Below are positions 45,102 through 54,191 of a DNA stretch of 64,000 nucleotides, one piece after another. The position numbers and the translations under genes were made by a program. Below the pieces are notes generated by a model. It made no database searches. It saw only the letters and a program-made list of their open reading frames with translations, and had not been told where the DNA came from. The stretch is from Fibrobacter sp. UBA7003 (GTDB taxonomy: Bacteria > Fibrobacterota > Fibrobacteria > Fibrobacterales > Fibrobacteraceae). The stretch lies in assembly GCA_002449765.1 (NCBI GenBank), contig DJXN01000003.1:1-64000 (forward strand), in the 5' to 3' direction. Position 1 is the first letter of the stretch; every line of letters begins with the position of its first letter.

Positions 45102-46889
45102 CTACTTCTTTTTCTTGGATTTCTTAGAGTCGGCCTTCGCAGGGCGCTTGCCCGGGCCCGAAATCGTCTTCTTGTAGAGGGCGTCGTCGGAGAGATACTT
45201 GATAGCTTCCTTGAGCTGCTCGTCGCGCTTGAGCGAGAAGGCCGTGCTCACGGAATCATTCACCATCGCAGTCAGGAGTTCGCGCTTAATGCCGTCCTTG
45301 ATGTAGTCCTTGTTCTCGTCAAACTGGGCATCTCGCTTTGCCTCGAGGGCCTTGCGCATATCCGAAAGACGCGCGGCGAGAGTCGTATCGGAAACCGTCT
45401 TCGCGCTGTCGCCCATGTAGTTCTGTTCGCGCACGATGCTCTTCTCGAGCTGGTCCACGCCCACGAGGGCATTGCTCTTTACCTTCATGAAAGTCGTATC
45501 CTTCATGCAGAATTCCTTGAACTGTGCATAGAGGGAATCCGGCACCACCCAGTCGGCATCGACCTTAACTCCGGCCTTGTCAAGCTGCGGGCGCACCTTC
45601 ACGGCAAACTTGAAGTACATGGCCATGCGTTCCTGCACCTGCACCACCCACGGCATCGGAGAGAGTTCGATATCCACGTCGGGAGTGATGCCGCCACCGC
45701 CGAACATCATGCGTCCGTTGTTCGTGTAGAACGTATCGCGTGCGACGGTGTCCTTCTTTGCGGAATCCGCAGCGGCCTTGTCGCCATCGTCCTCGGATTC
45801 CTCTTCCATGAGCTTGAGCCCCTTGATGCCGTTTTCAGGCTTGTTGATGCAGCGGCCGAAGGGCAGGTAGTAGAATGCCGTCGTAAGCTTAAGCGCGTTC
45901 CCCTGGTTGTCGAGCGGGAAAATCGTCTGCACCGAGCCCTTGCCGAACGAGGTCTTGCCGATGACAAGCGCGCGGTCCCAGTCCTGGAGCGCACCGGAGA
46001 CGATTTCTGCAGCGCTCGCGGAGCCCTGGTTCACAAGCACCACCATCGGGACATCGGGGGCAAGCATGCCGTCGCGGCGGGCGCGGCTCTCGGTCCGCTG
46101 CGTGCGGCCGAGCGTAGAGACAATCACGTTGCCCTGCTTGAGGAATAGTTCGCTAATCTCGATAGCCTGGTTCAAAAGGCCACCCGGATTGTAGCGCATG
46201 TCGAGCACGAGCTTCTTCATGCCCTGCTTCCTGAGGCCGCGGATGGCGTTTTCCACATCGCTCGTCGTCTTGTCGCTGAAGGTCGCGAGCTTGATGTAGC
46301 CGATATCCTTCGAAACCATTCCATAATAGGGAACGGCATGCACCACGATTTCGGCACGGGTAATCGTAAATTCCATCAAGTCGGCGACACCTTCGCGTTC
46401 GATGGAAACCGTCACGTCGGTCCCGATCTTGCCACGGAGCTTGCTCACGGCGTCGTCGAGCGAGAGGCCCTTGGTGTCCTTGCCGTCAATCTTTCGGATG
46501 CGGTCGCCGGCGCGGATGCCGAGCCTGAATGCCGGAGTCCCGGAAAGAGGGGAAATCACGGTCAAGATGTTGTCGCGCAGGCTGATGGTGATGCCCACGC
46601 CGCCGAACTTGCCTTCCATCGAGACCTTGAGGCCCTCGTAGTCCTTCGGGGTAAACACCGTCGTATGCGGGTCGAGGATGTCGCGGATGCCGTTCAGGGC
46701 GGCATCGGTCAGTTCCGTGGGGTTCACGTCCTCCACGTACTTGCGGTTCACCTCGGAAAGCACCTTGTTGAGGCGGGATACTTCATCGTAAAAGTCGCCG
46801 GGAGGCGTCTTCGTATCGCCCGCGGCAAAGGAGAACGTCATTGCCGAAAGGGCAAGCACAAATGGGATTCGGGAAAAATTGAAATTCAT
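45102..46889 (-). CDS. S41 C-terminal processing peptidase (CtpA/Prc-like, 595 aa)
   Basis: Exported protease with a signal peptide, an N-terminal helical region, a PDZ domain (VGITISLRDNILTVISPLSGTPAFRLGIRAGDRIRKIDG) and the S41 catalytic core: Ser290 in NQGSASAAEI and Lys317 in TSFGKGSVQ. The C-terminal half (about 330-595) is a long helical extension with a Lys-rich end (KKSKKKK). Likely degrades misfolded or tail-marked periplasmic proteins. The ATG at 46889 has no SD; a TATTTT box lies six bases upstream. Confidence 0.9.
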   Translation of the reverse strand: MNFNFSRIPFVLALSAMTFSFAAGDTKTPPGDFYDEVSRLNKVLSEVNRKYVEDVNPTELTDAALNGIRDILDPHTTVFTPKDYEGLKVSMEGKFGGVGITISLRDNILTVISPLSGTPAFRLGIRAGDRIRKIDGKDTKGLSLDDAVSKLRGKIGTDVTVSIEREGVADLMEFTITRAEIVVHAVPYYGMVSKDIGYIKLATFSDKTTSDVENAIRGLRKQGMKKLVLDMRYNPGGLLNQAIEISELFLKQGNVIVSTLGRTQRTESRARRDGMLAPDVPMVVLVNQGSASAAEIVSGALQDWDRALVIGKTSFGKGSVQTIFPLDNQGNALKLTTAFYYLPFGRCINKPENGIKGLKLMEEESEDDGDKAAADSAKKDTVARDTFYTNNGRMMFGGGGITPDVDIELSPMPWVVQVQERMAMYFKFAVKVRPQLDKAGVKVDADWVVPDSLYAQFKEFCMKDTTFMKVKSNALVGVDQLEKSIVREQNYMGDSAKTVSDTTLAARLSDMRKALEAKRDAQFDENKDYIKDGIKRELLTAMVNDSVSTAFSLKRDEQLKEAIKYLSDDALYKKTISGPGKRPAKADSKKSKKKK

Positions 46890-46935
46890 GACTGAAAAAT
46901 ACAATTTCTAGGCTAAAGAAACATGCCAAAAACGG

Positions 46936-46965
46936 GAAAAACCGGCCCAAAAGGACCGGTTTTTG
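46936..46965 (-). terminator. Terminator of the sigma factor gene
   Basis: Stem AAAAACCGG/CCGGTTTTT (46937-46945, 46956-46964) with the T side on the minus strand. Confidence 0.75.
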
Positions 46966-46991
46966 AAAAAAAAGGAGAGAGAGTAGAAAAA

Positions 46992-47846
46992 TCAGGCGGC
47001 TTCGTTCAAGATCCGATGAATTTGTTCAGTCTTGAGCTTGGCCAGTGCGGATTCCTTGAGCTGGCGAACCCTTTCCTTGGAAAGCCCGACCATCGGGGCG
47101 ATTTCCTTGAGGTTCAAGTCGGAATCCACAGAAAAACCGTAGTAGAGCTTGAGGATGTCGCGTTCCTGCTTGGTGAGGTTCTCGCGCATCACCCTTTCGT
47201 AGATGTCGCCGCAGTTCTTGCGTTCGGCAAGGGCGTCGGTGCCGGCATCCACGGAAGCAAGCGTCTCGCCGAGGGTAACATCGCCATCTTCTCCGACGGG
47301 AGTATCGAGAGAGGTGGTCTTGGAACCCATCATGAGAATCTTCTCGATGGCGTCGCCCTTGTACTTGGACACTCCGGCGAGGCTTTCCGGGTCAAGCACG
47401 TAGCTGCCGCCCACGACCTGGCGGAGCTTGCCACCCTTCTTGTTGAAACGGCGGAGCACAAGTTCCTTTTCGGCGCTGATGCGGACCATGCGGCCCTTCT
47501 CGGCGATTGCGCGGGTGATGTTCTGGCGGACCCACCACACGGCGTAACTGATAAACTTGATTTTCTGGTCCGGGTCGAAACGGCGCGCGGCTTCCATAAG
47601 GCCGAGGTTCCCTTCGCTGATGAGTTCGCCCACTTCGATGCCCTGTCCCTTATAGAGATTCGCAATATTCACCACGAAGCGCAGGTTGGATTTAACCAGC
47701 ATATCCATCGCCTCGCGGCTCCCCTGGCGGATCTTCTTGAGCAGCAGCGTTTCCTGCGCCCTGGTCAGCAGGGGATATTTCGAAATCTCGTTCAGGTACT
47801 GAAAGTAGCTATCCCTTTCTTCCCTATTGCGTGTATTCGTAATCAT
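46992..47846 (-). CDS. Sigma-70 family RNA polymerase sigma factor (RpoD/RpoS-like, 284 aa)
   Basis: Region 1.2 (DSYFQYLNEISKYPLLTRAQE), region 2 (LVKSNLRFVVNIANLYKGQG, GNLGLMEAARRFDPDQKIKFISYAVWWVRQNITRAI), region 3 and region 4 with the helix-turn-helix NLKEIAPMVGLSKERVRQLKESALAKL. It lacks the long region 1.1 of a housekeeping factor in many phyla, so a group 2 factor or the short primary sigma of this lineage are both possible. SD AGAGG precedes the ATG; the gene has its own terminator. Confidence 0.92.
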   Translation of the reverse strand: MITNTRNREERDSYFQYLNEISKYPLLTRAQETLLLKKIRQGSREAMDMLVKSNLRFVVNIANLYKGQGIEVGELISEGNLGLMEAARRFDPDQKIKFISYAVWWVRQNITRAIAEKGRMVRISAEKELVLRRFNKKGGKLRQVVGGSYVLDPESLAGVSKYKGDAIEKILMMGSKTTSLDTPVGEDGDVTLGETLASVDAGTDALAERKNCGDIYERVMRENLTKQERDILKLYYGFSVDSDLNLKEIAPMVGLSKERVRQLKESALAKLKTEQIHRILNEAA

Positions 47847-48042
47847 GATAAACCTCTGCTGTTGCGTGTTGTCATTTGCTTTACGTATACAAATTTACCT
47901 CCGATTTCCCTTTACTGTGTCATTATCGGGAAAGCCGTTCGCAAAAGTTAAATTGGTTTTTTGTCGCTTTTTTCCGCATTTTCGTCATGAAAATGTCACA
48001 TACACCCTTCCAAAACGCATTTTTTGACTTAATTTTGGACGT

Positions 48043-49269
48043 ATGACCATAAAAAGAACCGCAAAAGCCGTTACAAACTTCATCGAGACCAAGCGCGGGA
48101 CGTTCGAAGGCATGCAGGAAGCAAGTTTCCGGCGTAGCGAGAAGATCATCAACGACCTCCTCCGCGAAGAAAAGAAGTCCTTCAACTACCCCATCCCCCC
48201 CTTCGTGCCGCTTCTCCTGATCTGGCTTTTCATTCTCCTGTTCCCGCTCGCCACCTACCTCGACCCCTCCAACATCACTTCGCCCAAGATCAACGCGAGG
48301 GGCGTCGTCGGATTCTACGTTCCCCTGATTACCACGACACTCATTTTCTTCATCAACCAGAAATTCCTGGTTCCCAGCTGCATTTTCAAAAAACACTACA
48401 TCCCGTTCTTTATACACAACTCCCTGCTCGTCATCGGAGCCCTGTTTGTCCGCGAAGTCGCGTTCTTCCTCCTGGAACGGAGTCCCGACGAAGGCATAAC
48501 CTACTTCTTTACCTCGTTCTGCTTTTCGAATATGAAGGGCGGCCACTTTACCTTCCTGACCGTCGTCCTGTTTTCTATCCTTGTGGGATTCGTCTGCATC
48601 ATCAGCGTTCTATATAACGTTGTTCTAAGGCATACTTTGCGAAGCTTTTTGCAACGCGAACAAAAAAGCATGGCCCTGCAGTATGAACTGGATTTTCTCA
48701 AGAACCAGCTCAGCCCGCATTTCCTATTCAACACCCTGAACAACATCTCGGCACTCATCTCGATAGACCCGAAACGCGCCGAAGAAGCCATGTCAAAGCT
48801 TTCGAAACTGCTCCGCATCACACTCTACCAGACATCCGACAAGACCATCGCCATCCAGGAAGATATCGACATCCTGCAAAAATACGCGGACCTGGAAAAA
48901 CTCAGGCTCAACAGCGATTACGACCTGAAATTCGACATCCAGCTCGAAGACAGCAATTTCCAGATTGCACCGCTCATCGCCATGCCCCTTGTGGAAAACG
49001 CCATCAAGCACAGCGTCAACCCCAGCGGCAAAAGCTTCGCGCACATTTTCATCCGGCAAGAGGGCACAATCGTCACCATCCAAACCGAGAACTCGAATTT
49101 CCCGCGCAAGTCCAAGTCCAATTCGAGCGGGCTCGGAATCGCTACGTTCCAGAAGCGCCTGGAACTTCTCTACAGGTCAGCTTACGAATACAAGACTTCC
49201 GTCGAGGGCGACGTCTACAAGGCGACACTAAAAATAAACACCCTGAATTCGCCTTTGAGCAGTAATTAA
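48043..49269 (+). CDS. LytS/YehU-type sensor histidine kinase (408 aa)
   Basis: Integral membrane N-terminal sensor with about four helices (residues 45-210), followed by the His_kinase (PF06580) core: LSPHFLFNTLNNISALI with the phospho-acceptor His, then PLVENAIKHS and GLGIATFQKRLELLY of the ATPase domain. Such kinases usually pair with a LytTR response regulator encoded next to them; none is adjacent. A terminator follows. Confidence 0.88.
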   Translation: MTIKRTAKAVTNFIETKRGTFEGMQEASFRRSEKIINDLLREEKKSFNYPIPPFVPLLLIWLFILLFPLATYLDPSNITSPKINARGVVGFYVPLITTTLIFFINQKFLVPSCIFKKHYIPFFIHNSLLVIGALFVREVAFFLLERSPDEGITYFFTSFCFSNMKGGHFTFLTVVLFSILVGFVCIISVLYNVVLRHTLRSFLQREQKSMALQYELDFLKNQLSPHFLFNTLNNISALISIDPKRAEEAMSKLSKLLRITLYQTSDKTIAIQEDIDILQKYADLEKLRLNSDYDLKFDIQLEDSNFQIAPLIAMPLVENAIKHSVNPSGKSFAHIFIRQEGTIVTIQTENSNFPRKSKSNSSGLGIATFQKRLELLYRSAYEYKTSVEGDVYKATLKINTLNSPLSSN

Positions 49270-49304
49270 TCACCCCTTAAGCAGCTTACAGATAAACTTT
49301 TTTT

Positions 49305-49334
49305 AAAGCATCCCTTTACACGGGTTGCTTTTTT
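49305..49334 (+). terminator. Terminator after the histidine kinase
   Basis: Hairpin AAGCA.CCC / GGG.TGCTT with one T-T mismatch, followed by a T-run. Confidence 0.65.
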
Positions 49335-49428
49335 ATATAGCTTTCCCTGAACACGTCCGGGATTATCCTGGGCCTAGGCGATGCCCTCGAGGGCTATTCT
49401 TTAGATAAAATCACAACGGGGAATTCCT

Positions 49429-50703
49429 ATGAATCATAGGAGTCTAAGGGGAATTGTAGCCGCGGGGCTTTTCTTGGCCATCGCGGGCAATGCCCAAATT
49501 TGCAACAGCACCGTCATCTTTGACGGTTCCAAGAACAACGGAAAAATGGAGGATTCCGGGCGCACGTTCCCGGAAGCTCCGGAATGGAGGGCGAACTGGG
49601 GAAATTTCGAAAAGATGGAATCACCCTACATGCGCCTTTCGGGAATAAAGAACTCGCGCGGGGACTGGACAGGGACACTCGTCTTTGAGGGACTTCCCGC
49701 AGACGTTCGCGGAGGAACGCTCAAAATAGACGTCCGTGCGACGCAGGCCGCAAAATTCGGCGTGTGGCTCGTAGAATCGGCAGGAGCCGGGAACATCTCT
49801 TTCCACAACATCGATGCAAACCGGACTCACGAACTAGCCGTCCCTATCGAGAACCTGCTCGGCAAAAGGGATGCCCGCGTGCATAAAATCGGCATCGGGC
49901 TTTTCGATGTTCCCGCAAACCAGTACACTACGCTGTTCGTAGACAATATCGAGTTCACCTGCGCCGGAGACGGTTCTGTATCCTCAAATTCCCAGGAAAC
50001 AACCAACGGCACGCAGGCAAGCGCCACATACTACTTCAGGGACGTGGATCCGTTTACTGCATTCCGCCCCCACATCAACAACGAGATTCCCGTGCGCACG
50101 GCGCGCATGGCCATGGATGCCGCGACCCGCTCCGAATACAGAAAGCGGACAAACAAGCCGTTCATACTGGGCGAACAGGATTACCGCCAGATCGAGGCGT
50201 ACAGGAACGCACGCGACCTTTCGCCCGAAAAATCCCGCGACGGCTGGTACAAGAGTCTCTTCCTCGTCGACAGGAACCGGCTCAGGGACAGCGTCATCGC
50301 GAATCCCAAGGCGTTGTTCGTCGAAGCGCAGAATATCGCCGCGGCAAACGGGAACAGGACCATTCCCCTGCTTGTTGCCGACATCGACTGTGCCGTCAGA
50401 TACTACAGCGACACCAGTTTTTCCACGACCTCCCTCGAAGACCACCATCTGCTGCTTGCCGGGTTCCCGACCAGCTACGTGAAGGGTTCCAAGGTAAAAA
50501 TTGCCTACGACCCCTATTTCGTCGCGACAACGCGCAGGGCGCTCCCGTCCATTGAAATCTGCATTGGCGGCAAATGCCAATCCATCGAGCGGAGTTCCGT
50601 CGCCGAATTCGAATTCGACTCGGCAGGGCCACAGCCTGTCACCGTAAACCTCCGTTCCGGAGACACAACCACGCAACAGATTCTCACGCTGGAGGTCAAG
50701 TAA
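49429..50703 (+). CDS. Secreted protein with CBM-like beta-sandwich domain (424 aa), unknown function
   Basis: Signal peptide MNHRSLRGIVAAGLFLAIAGNAQ. Residues about 30-180 resemble a carbohydrate-binding jelly-roll (WRANWGNFEKMESPYMRLSGIKNSRGDWTGTLVFEGL ... YTTLFVDNIEFTC). The second half is alpha/beta with no recognised family (PFILGEQDYRQIEAYRNARDL ... LLVADIDCAVRYYSDTSFSTTSLEDHHLLLAGFPTSYV). The next gene starts 1 bp after the stop, so the pair is co-transcribed and probably acts on the same substrate. A 12-bp palindrome GCCCTCGAGGGC lies upstream at 49383-49394. Confidence 0.7.
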   Translation: MNHRSLRGIVAAGLFLAIAGNAQICNSTVIFDGSKNNGKMEDSGRTFPEAPEWRANWGNFEKMESPYMRLSGIKNSRGDWTGTLVFEGLPADVRGGTLKIDVRATQAAKFGVWLVESAGAGNISFHNIDANRTHELAVPIENLLGKRDARVHKIGIGLFDVPANQYTTLFVDNIEFTCAGDGSVSSNSQETTNGTQASATYYFRDVDPFTAFRPHINNEIPVRTARMAMDAATRSEYRKRTNKPFILGEQDYRQIEAYRNARDLSPEKSRDGWYKSLFLVDRNRLRDSVIANPKALFVEAQNIAAANGNRTIPLLVADIDCAVRYYSDTSFSTTSLEDHHLLLAGFPTSYVKGSKVKIAYDPYFVATTRRALPSIEICIGGKCQSIERSSVAEFEFDSAGPQPVTVNLRSGDTTTQQILTLEVK

Positions 50704-50704
50704 C

Positions 50705-53221
50705 ATGAATCGACTGCTGAAATTCACCTCGGCCCTTGCGCTCTCGCTTTTCGCAAGTGCAAGCGCATCGCACCTGGACGCTTTCTTCATCAACACCGGC
50801 AACGAAAAGACGGATTGCATCTCGACCATGCCGACGGGCGGCTTCGGCTTCTGCATCGAAGCACAGGGCAAACTCAGCTTTACCGCACGTGATGCCGATG
50901 TCCGCATCCGCATTATCGGTGGCATCGACGACGACGCGGCGATTTTGAAGAAAGCGCTCAGCCGCCCATTCCTCATCATCGACGGAATCCACCTGAGCGT
51001 CGACGAGGAACGCACCCTGGACCAGCTCCAGCAAGAGACGGAACAGTTCGGCATCCCTAAAATCCTTACCGAACTGGGTTACACCCCTATCCTCGTACAG
51101 TTCTCACAGACCGTCCATACCTCGTTGCAGAAAAATTCGCAGACCTTTGCCGCCCTGCTCAAGTTCCTTGGAAATAACAAGGCCATCTCCTTCCCGAACA
51201 AGAAAGAAGACGGCTTCATCGTCCTCGGCATAAGCCAGGGAGGTATTATCGGGCGCTACGGATCCTACCTCTACGACACCTCGCGCAAGGCGGGCGATAC
51301 ACCCATCCGCCTCTACGCATCGCTCGATTCGCCCCACCAGGGAGCAGTGATGCCGCGCGGGCTCATCTCGACCATCGACTTCTGGGCGAACAAGGCGGGA
51401 GTCGCATCGGCAGAAGCGTTCAACGACCTCATCACCTCGCCGGGAGCACGGGACTTGCTGCTCTACGACACCGAGGCAGGGAACGGCACGTACGAAGCCA
51501 AGACGGACGCAGGGCGCTTCCTCTTCGGCGAATACCGCAAGGCCGCAAACTACAAGGGATTCCCGGCCATTCTCATCGCGCAGGGGCAACTGAAGGGAAA
51601 ATCGCCTAAGCACGCGACAACCTATTTCGCCCTGAACCGTTCGGCAAAACGCGGCAGCGAGCCGTGGGGTCGCGCCTCCAGCCGCATGATGGCCTCCGAA
51701 AGCAAGGATTCCGCATTCTCGCACAACCACGTCTACGAATTCCTGTCGCAGGACGAGACCTCGACACCGAAAGGAAACGCAAAATTCGATTTCGTTCAGG
51801 GAAGCACATATCCCTTCGCAAGGACAATGTACACGTCGCTTCGCGAAGGCATGGAAGACGCCATCCCCGACGACATGAAATACGACATAAAGCTGTTCGG
51901 GGCTACACTCTACACCCTGAACTTCACGAACTCCTGGGAAGCGGACACTCTCTACCAAGGGAGCAGCACGTTCATCCCGACAGCGAGCGCCATGGATTTG
52001 CAGTGCAACGGGGACCTCGCCATGCGTTCCGACTGCGCATTCAGCAAGTCGTATTCGGGATTCCCCTTCGAGAATCCGGGAAAGAACTCTACGGCGAAAG
52101 CTGTCTATGCCGTGGATGCGACGCATCCACGGTTCGAGGAGGCGACCAGCGGCCGCCACATCGAACCCGCCGTCCGTTCGGACGGCAGCATAGACAGAGC
52201 CGTGCTGGAGGGAATGCAGGCAGATGTATGGCGTTTGCTTTGCGAAGTCGCCAAGGCAGACTACGACAGTGCAAACCACGAGTTCAGAAACATGAAACTC
52301 ACCGGGATGTTCCAACCCCATACAAGCTGCATGGACGCTTCGAAAATGCCGGAAATCATCAAGAACGCGGGCGCATTACAGACAAAGAAGTTCGGGTTCA
52401 TCCGCTACGACTACAACGACAAGGCAACCGAAAGCGACGATGAAGTCAAATTCACGCTTCCCTCCGGTTGGCAAAAAGTCGCAACCGTCGATAACGCCAA
52501 CGACGTTCCCGAGGGCTCCGTATTTGAAATAGGCATCAAGGCGGAAAATTCCAAGGGCAACTGGATGAAGGCGGAAATCCTGCTGACCAAGCGCAAGGAC
52601 GGCGGCGCACAGGTCCAGCTCGAAGAAGTGAATGTCCCGCAGGACGGTCAGTTCCACACTCTCCGCTGGCAGATGCCGAGCGTTCCCGGCGCCATGTCCA
52701 ATTACCGCTGGTTCCGGCTCGTACTCAACTCCAACGGAGCGACGATGACCCTCACCAAGCCGAGGCTCATCACCTCGACCGTCGCAAATCTCGAAAAGCC
52801 ATCCCCCATCGCGACAAGGACGCTTTTCCCCTCCAATTACGGAATCGTAAAATGGAGCCCGACGACCTCCATCACCTACAACGACAAGGCCGCCGCGTTC
52901 AGTTTCGCGGAACGCTATTCCGGAATCCACCTCGACTTCGGCGGGACATATTCCCTCGATGCCTACAGCGAACTGAAAGTAGAATACCGCGCCGGCACCT
53001 GCCTGCACAGCGAAATCTACTTCGGGACCGCCTCGAAGGGGAAAGTAAACCTCGGAAGCAACAATAGTTTGCAAAATGAATTTGTAAGCAAAATTTTACC
53101 CTTATCACAAATAGTCAATACGTCCGTAACCGCAAGCAACGGCTATTCCGCGTCACGCTTGACCTTGCAAGCGATGCGCGCAAACGAGACCTGCGAAATA
53201 CGTTCAATTACGCTCCAGTAA
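50705..53221 (+). CDS. Secreted alpha/beta-hydrolase with C-terminal CBM-like domain (838 aa)
   Basis: Signal peptide (MNRLLKFTSALALSLFASASA). The hydrolase part is residues about 80-450, with ILVQFSQTVH, nucleophile elbow LGISQGGIIGRYG and ASLDSPHQGA, much like the truncated protein at 41,826 but full length. Residues 560-838 contain two beta-sandwich modules like those of the gene just upstream (FGFIRYDYND ... IHLDFGGTYSLDAYSELKVEYR). Candidate esterase acting on an acylated plant polysaccharide or a lipid; substrate unknown. Confidence 0.75.
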   Translation: MNRLLKFTSALALSLFASASASHLDAFFINTGNEKTDCISTMPTGGFGFCIEAQGKLSFTARDADVRIRIIGGIDDDAAILKKALSRPFLIIDGIHLSVDEERTLDQLQQETEQFGIPKILTELGYTPILVQFSQTVHTSLQKNSQTFAALLKFLGNNKAISFPNKKEDGFIVLGISQGGIIGRYGSYLYDTSRKAGDTPIRLYASLDSPHQGAVMPRGLISTIDFWANKAGVASAEAFNDLITSPGARDLLLYDTEAGNGTYEAKTDAGRFLFGEYRKAANYKGFPAILIAQGQLKGKSPKHATTYFALNRSAKRGSEPWGRASSRMMASESKDSAFSHNHVYEFLSQDETSTPKGNAKFDFVQGSTYPFARTMYTSLREGMEDAIPDDMKYDIKLFGATLYTLNFTNSWEADTLYQGSSTFIPTASAMDLQCNGDLAMRSDCAFSKSYSGFPFENPGKNSTAKAVYAVDATHPRFEEATSGRHIEPAVRSDGSIDRAVLEGMQADVWRLLCEVAKADYDSANHEFRNMKLTGMFQPHTSCMDASKMPEIIKNAGALQTKKFGFIRYDYNDKATESDDEVKFTLPSGWQKVATVDNANDVPEGSVFEIGIKAENSKGNWMKAEILLTKRKDGGAQVQLEEVNVPQDGQFHTLRWQMPSVPGAMSNYRWFRLVLNSNGATMTLTKPRLITSTVANLEKPSPIATRTLFPSNYGIVKWSPTTSITYNDKAAAFSFAERYSGIHLDFGGTYSLDAYSELKVEYRAGTCLHSEIYFGTASKGKVNLGSNNSLQNEFVSKILPLSQIVNTSVTASNGYSASRLTLQAMRANETCEIRSITLQ

Positions 53222-53227
53222 CGGCTA

Positions 53228-53256
53228 TTGACACACATCCTCAATTAACATAACTT
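53228..53256 (+). promoter_or_regulatory. Promoter of the 270-aa lipoprotein gene
   Basis: TTGACA (53228-53233), 17-bp spacer, TAACTT (53251-53256). The leader then contains a GC-rich 7-bp hairpin with a GCGA loop (53279-53296) next to the SD AAGGGA. Confidence 0.6.
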
Positions 53257-53310
53257 TTAGCAAACACATATGTACTACGCCGGGGGCGACCCCGGCCAAG
53301 GGATGTTACA

Positions 53311-54123
53311 ATGAGAACAAACAAGACATTTAAGAAGTCGATTATCAGCGCGACCGGCAAACTCGCAGCAGGCATCGCCGCGGCCTTCGCACTGACCGGC
53401 TGCCTTCCGCCCCAGATGCAATCGATGGGTTCGGCGCCGCTTCCCGCTTACCACCAGCCGAAATCCACTCCGGATGGCGAAAAGCAGATTACCCTTTCTG
53501 CCGACGCCTACGGGACCTTCGCGGCTTCCGGATTCAACGTGGAGCAGGTGAACGCGGGCGGCGGAGCGCTCAGCCTCGAATTCCACCCCACAGGGACAAT
53601 TTCCCCGCTGTTCGTAAACGCAAGTGTCGCGGGCATCGCGGGTACGCTCCAGTTCGGGTGCAACGACCTCCCCTGCAGCGATGACGGTTACAACGTCTGG
53701 CTCGCTTCCAAGGATGGCGACAAGGACTACACATTCTGGAACCTGCAGGAACGCATTGTCAGCGGCGTCGAGTTCAACATCGGGTCTCACCTGTTCCTCG
53801 GAACCGCGGGCGGCTTCCAGTTCTACCAGGGCGGCGGCGATTACGAAAGCAAGCGCGAATTCCTAGAAAAGCGGAACCTCGTCGAAAACATGGACGAACG
53901 ATTCGGCTGGAGGCCCACCGCCTCCCTGTGGGTCGGGCCGCGTCTCGGCGAAAGCGCAGGCTCGCTCGCCATCGAATACGGGATCAACTTCGCGAAAAAG
54001 GTGAAGGAATGGAACTCGACGCTCGGAATCTCGTATTTCCACCCGAGCGGATTCCACGGCACCGTCTACACGAACACCAACACCTCCTTCGCGGTATCGC
54101 TCGGGAAGTCGTTTTCGCTCTAG
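53311..54123 (+). CDS. Lipoprotein with outer-membrane barrel-like domain (270 aa)
   Basis: N-terminus MRTNKTFKKSIISATGKLAAGIAAAFALTGC, a lipoprotein signal with a lipobox LTGC. The mature part is rich in short alternating strands (LSLEFHPTGTISPLFVNASVAGIAG, WRPTASLWVGPRL, TNTSFAVSLGKSFSL), ending in Leu like many barrels. No family recognised. Own promoter; shared terminator with the thioesterase gene. Confidence 0.65.
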   Translation: MRTNKTFKKSIISATGKLAAGIAAAFALTGCLPPQMQSMGSAPLPAYHQPKSTPDGEKQITLSADAYGTFAASGFNVEQVNAGGGALSLEFHPTGTISPLFVNASVAGIAGTLQFGCNDLPCSDDGYNVWLASKDGDKDYTFWNLQERIVSGVEFNIGSHLFLGTAGGFQFYQGGGDYESKREFLEKRNLVENMDERFGWRPTASLWVGPRLGESAGSLAIEYGINFAKKVKEWNSTLGISYFHPSGFHGTVYTNTNTSFAVSLGKSFSL

Positions 54124-54141
54124 AGTCGCTCCTACAAAACA

Positions 54142-54175
54142 AAAAAACTGCATGGTTTGTGCCGTGCAGTTTTTT
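54142..54175. terminator. Bidirectional terminator between the lipoprotein and thioesterase genes
   Basis: Stem AAAAAACTGCA..GG/CC..TGCAGTTTTTT, with T-runs on both strands. The two genes converge here. Confidence 0.85.
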
Positions 54176-54191
54176 CATATCTTCAAGTCAA

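Noticed and set aside
45102..46904. TTG start of the protease at 46904
   Set aside because: The ATG at 46889 gives a proper signal peptide; the extra five residues come from a TTG without an SD.
46923..47951. A 342-codon plus-strand frame over the sigma factor
   Set aside because: The opposite strand encodes conserved sigma-70 regions; this frame has no family and starts in the terminator.
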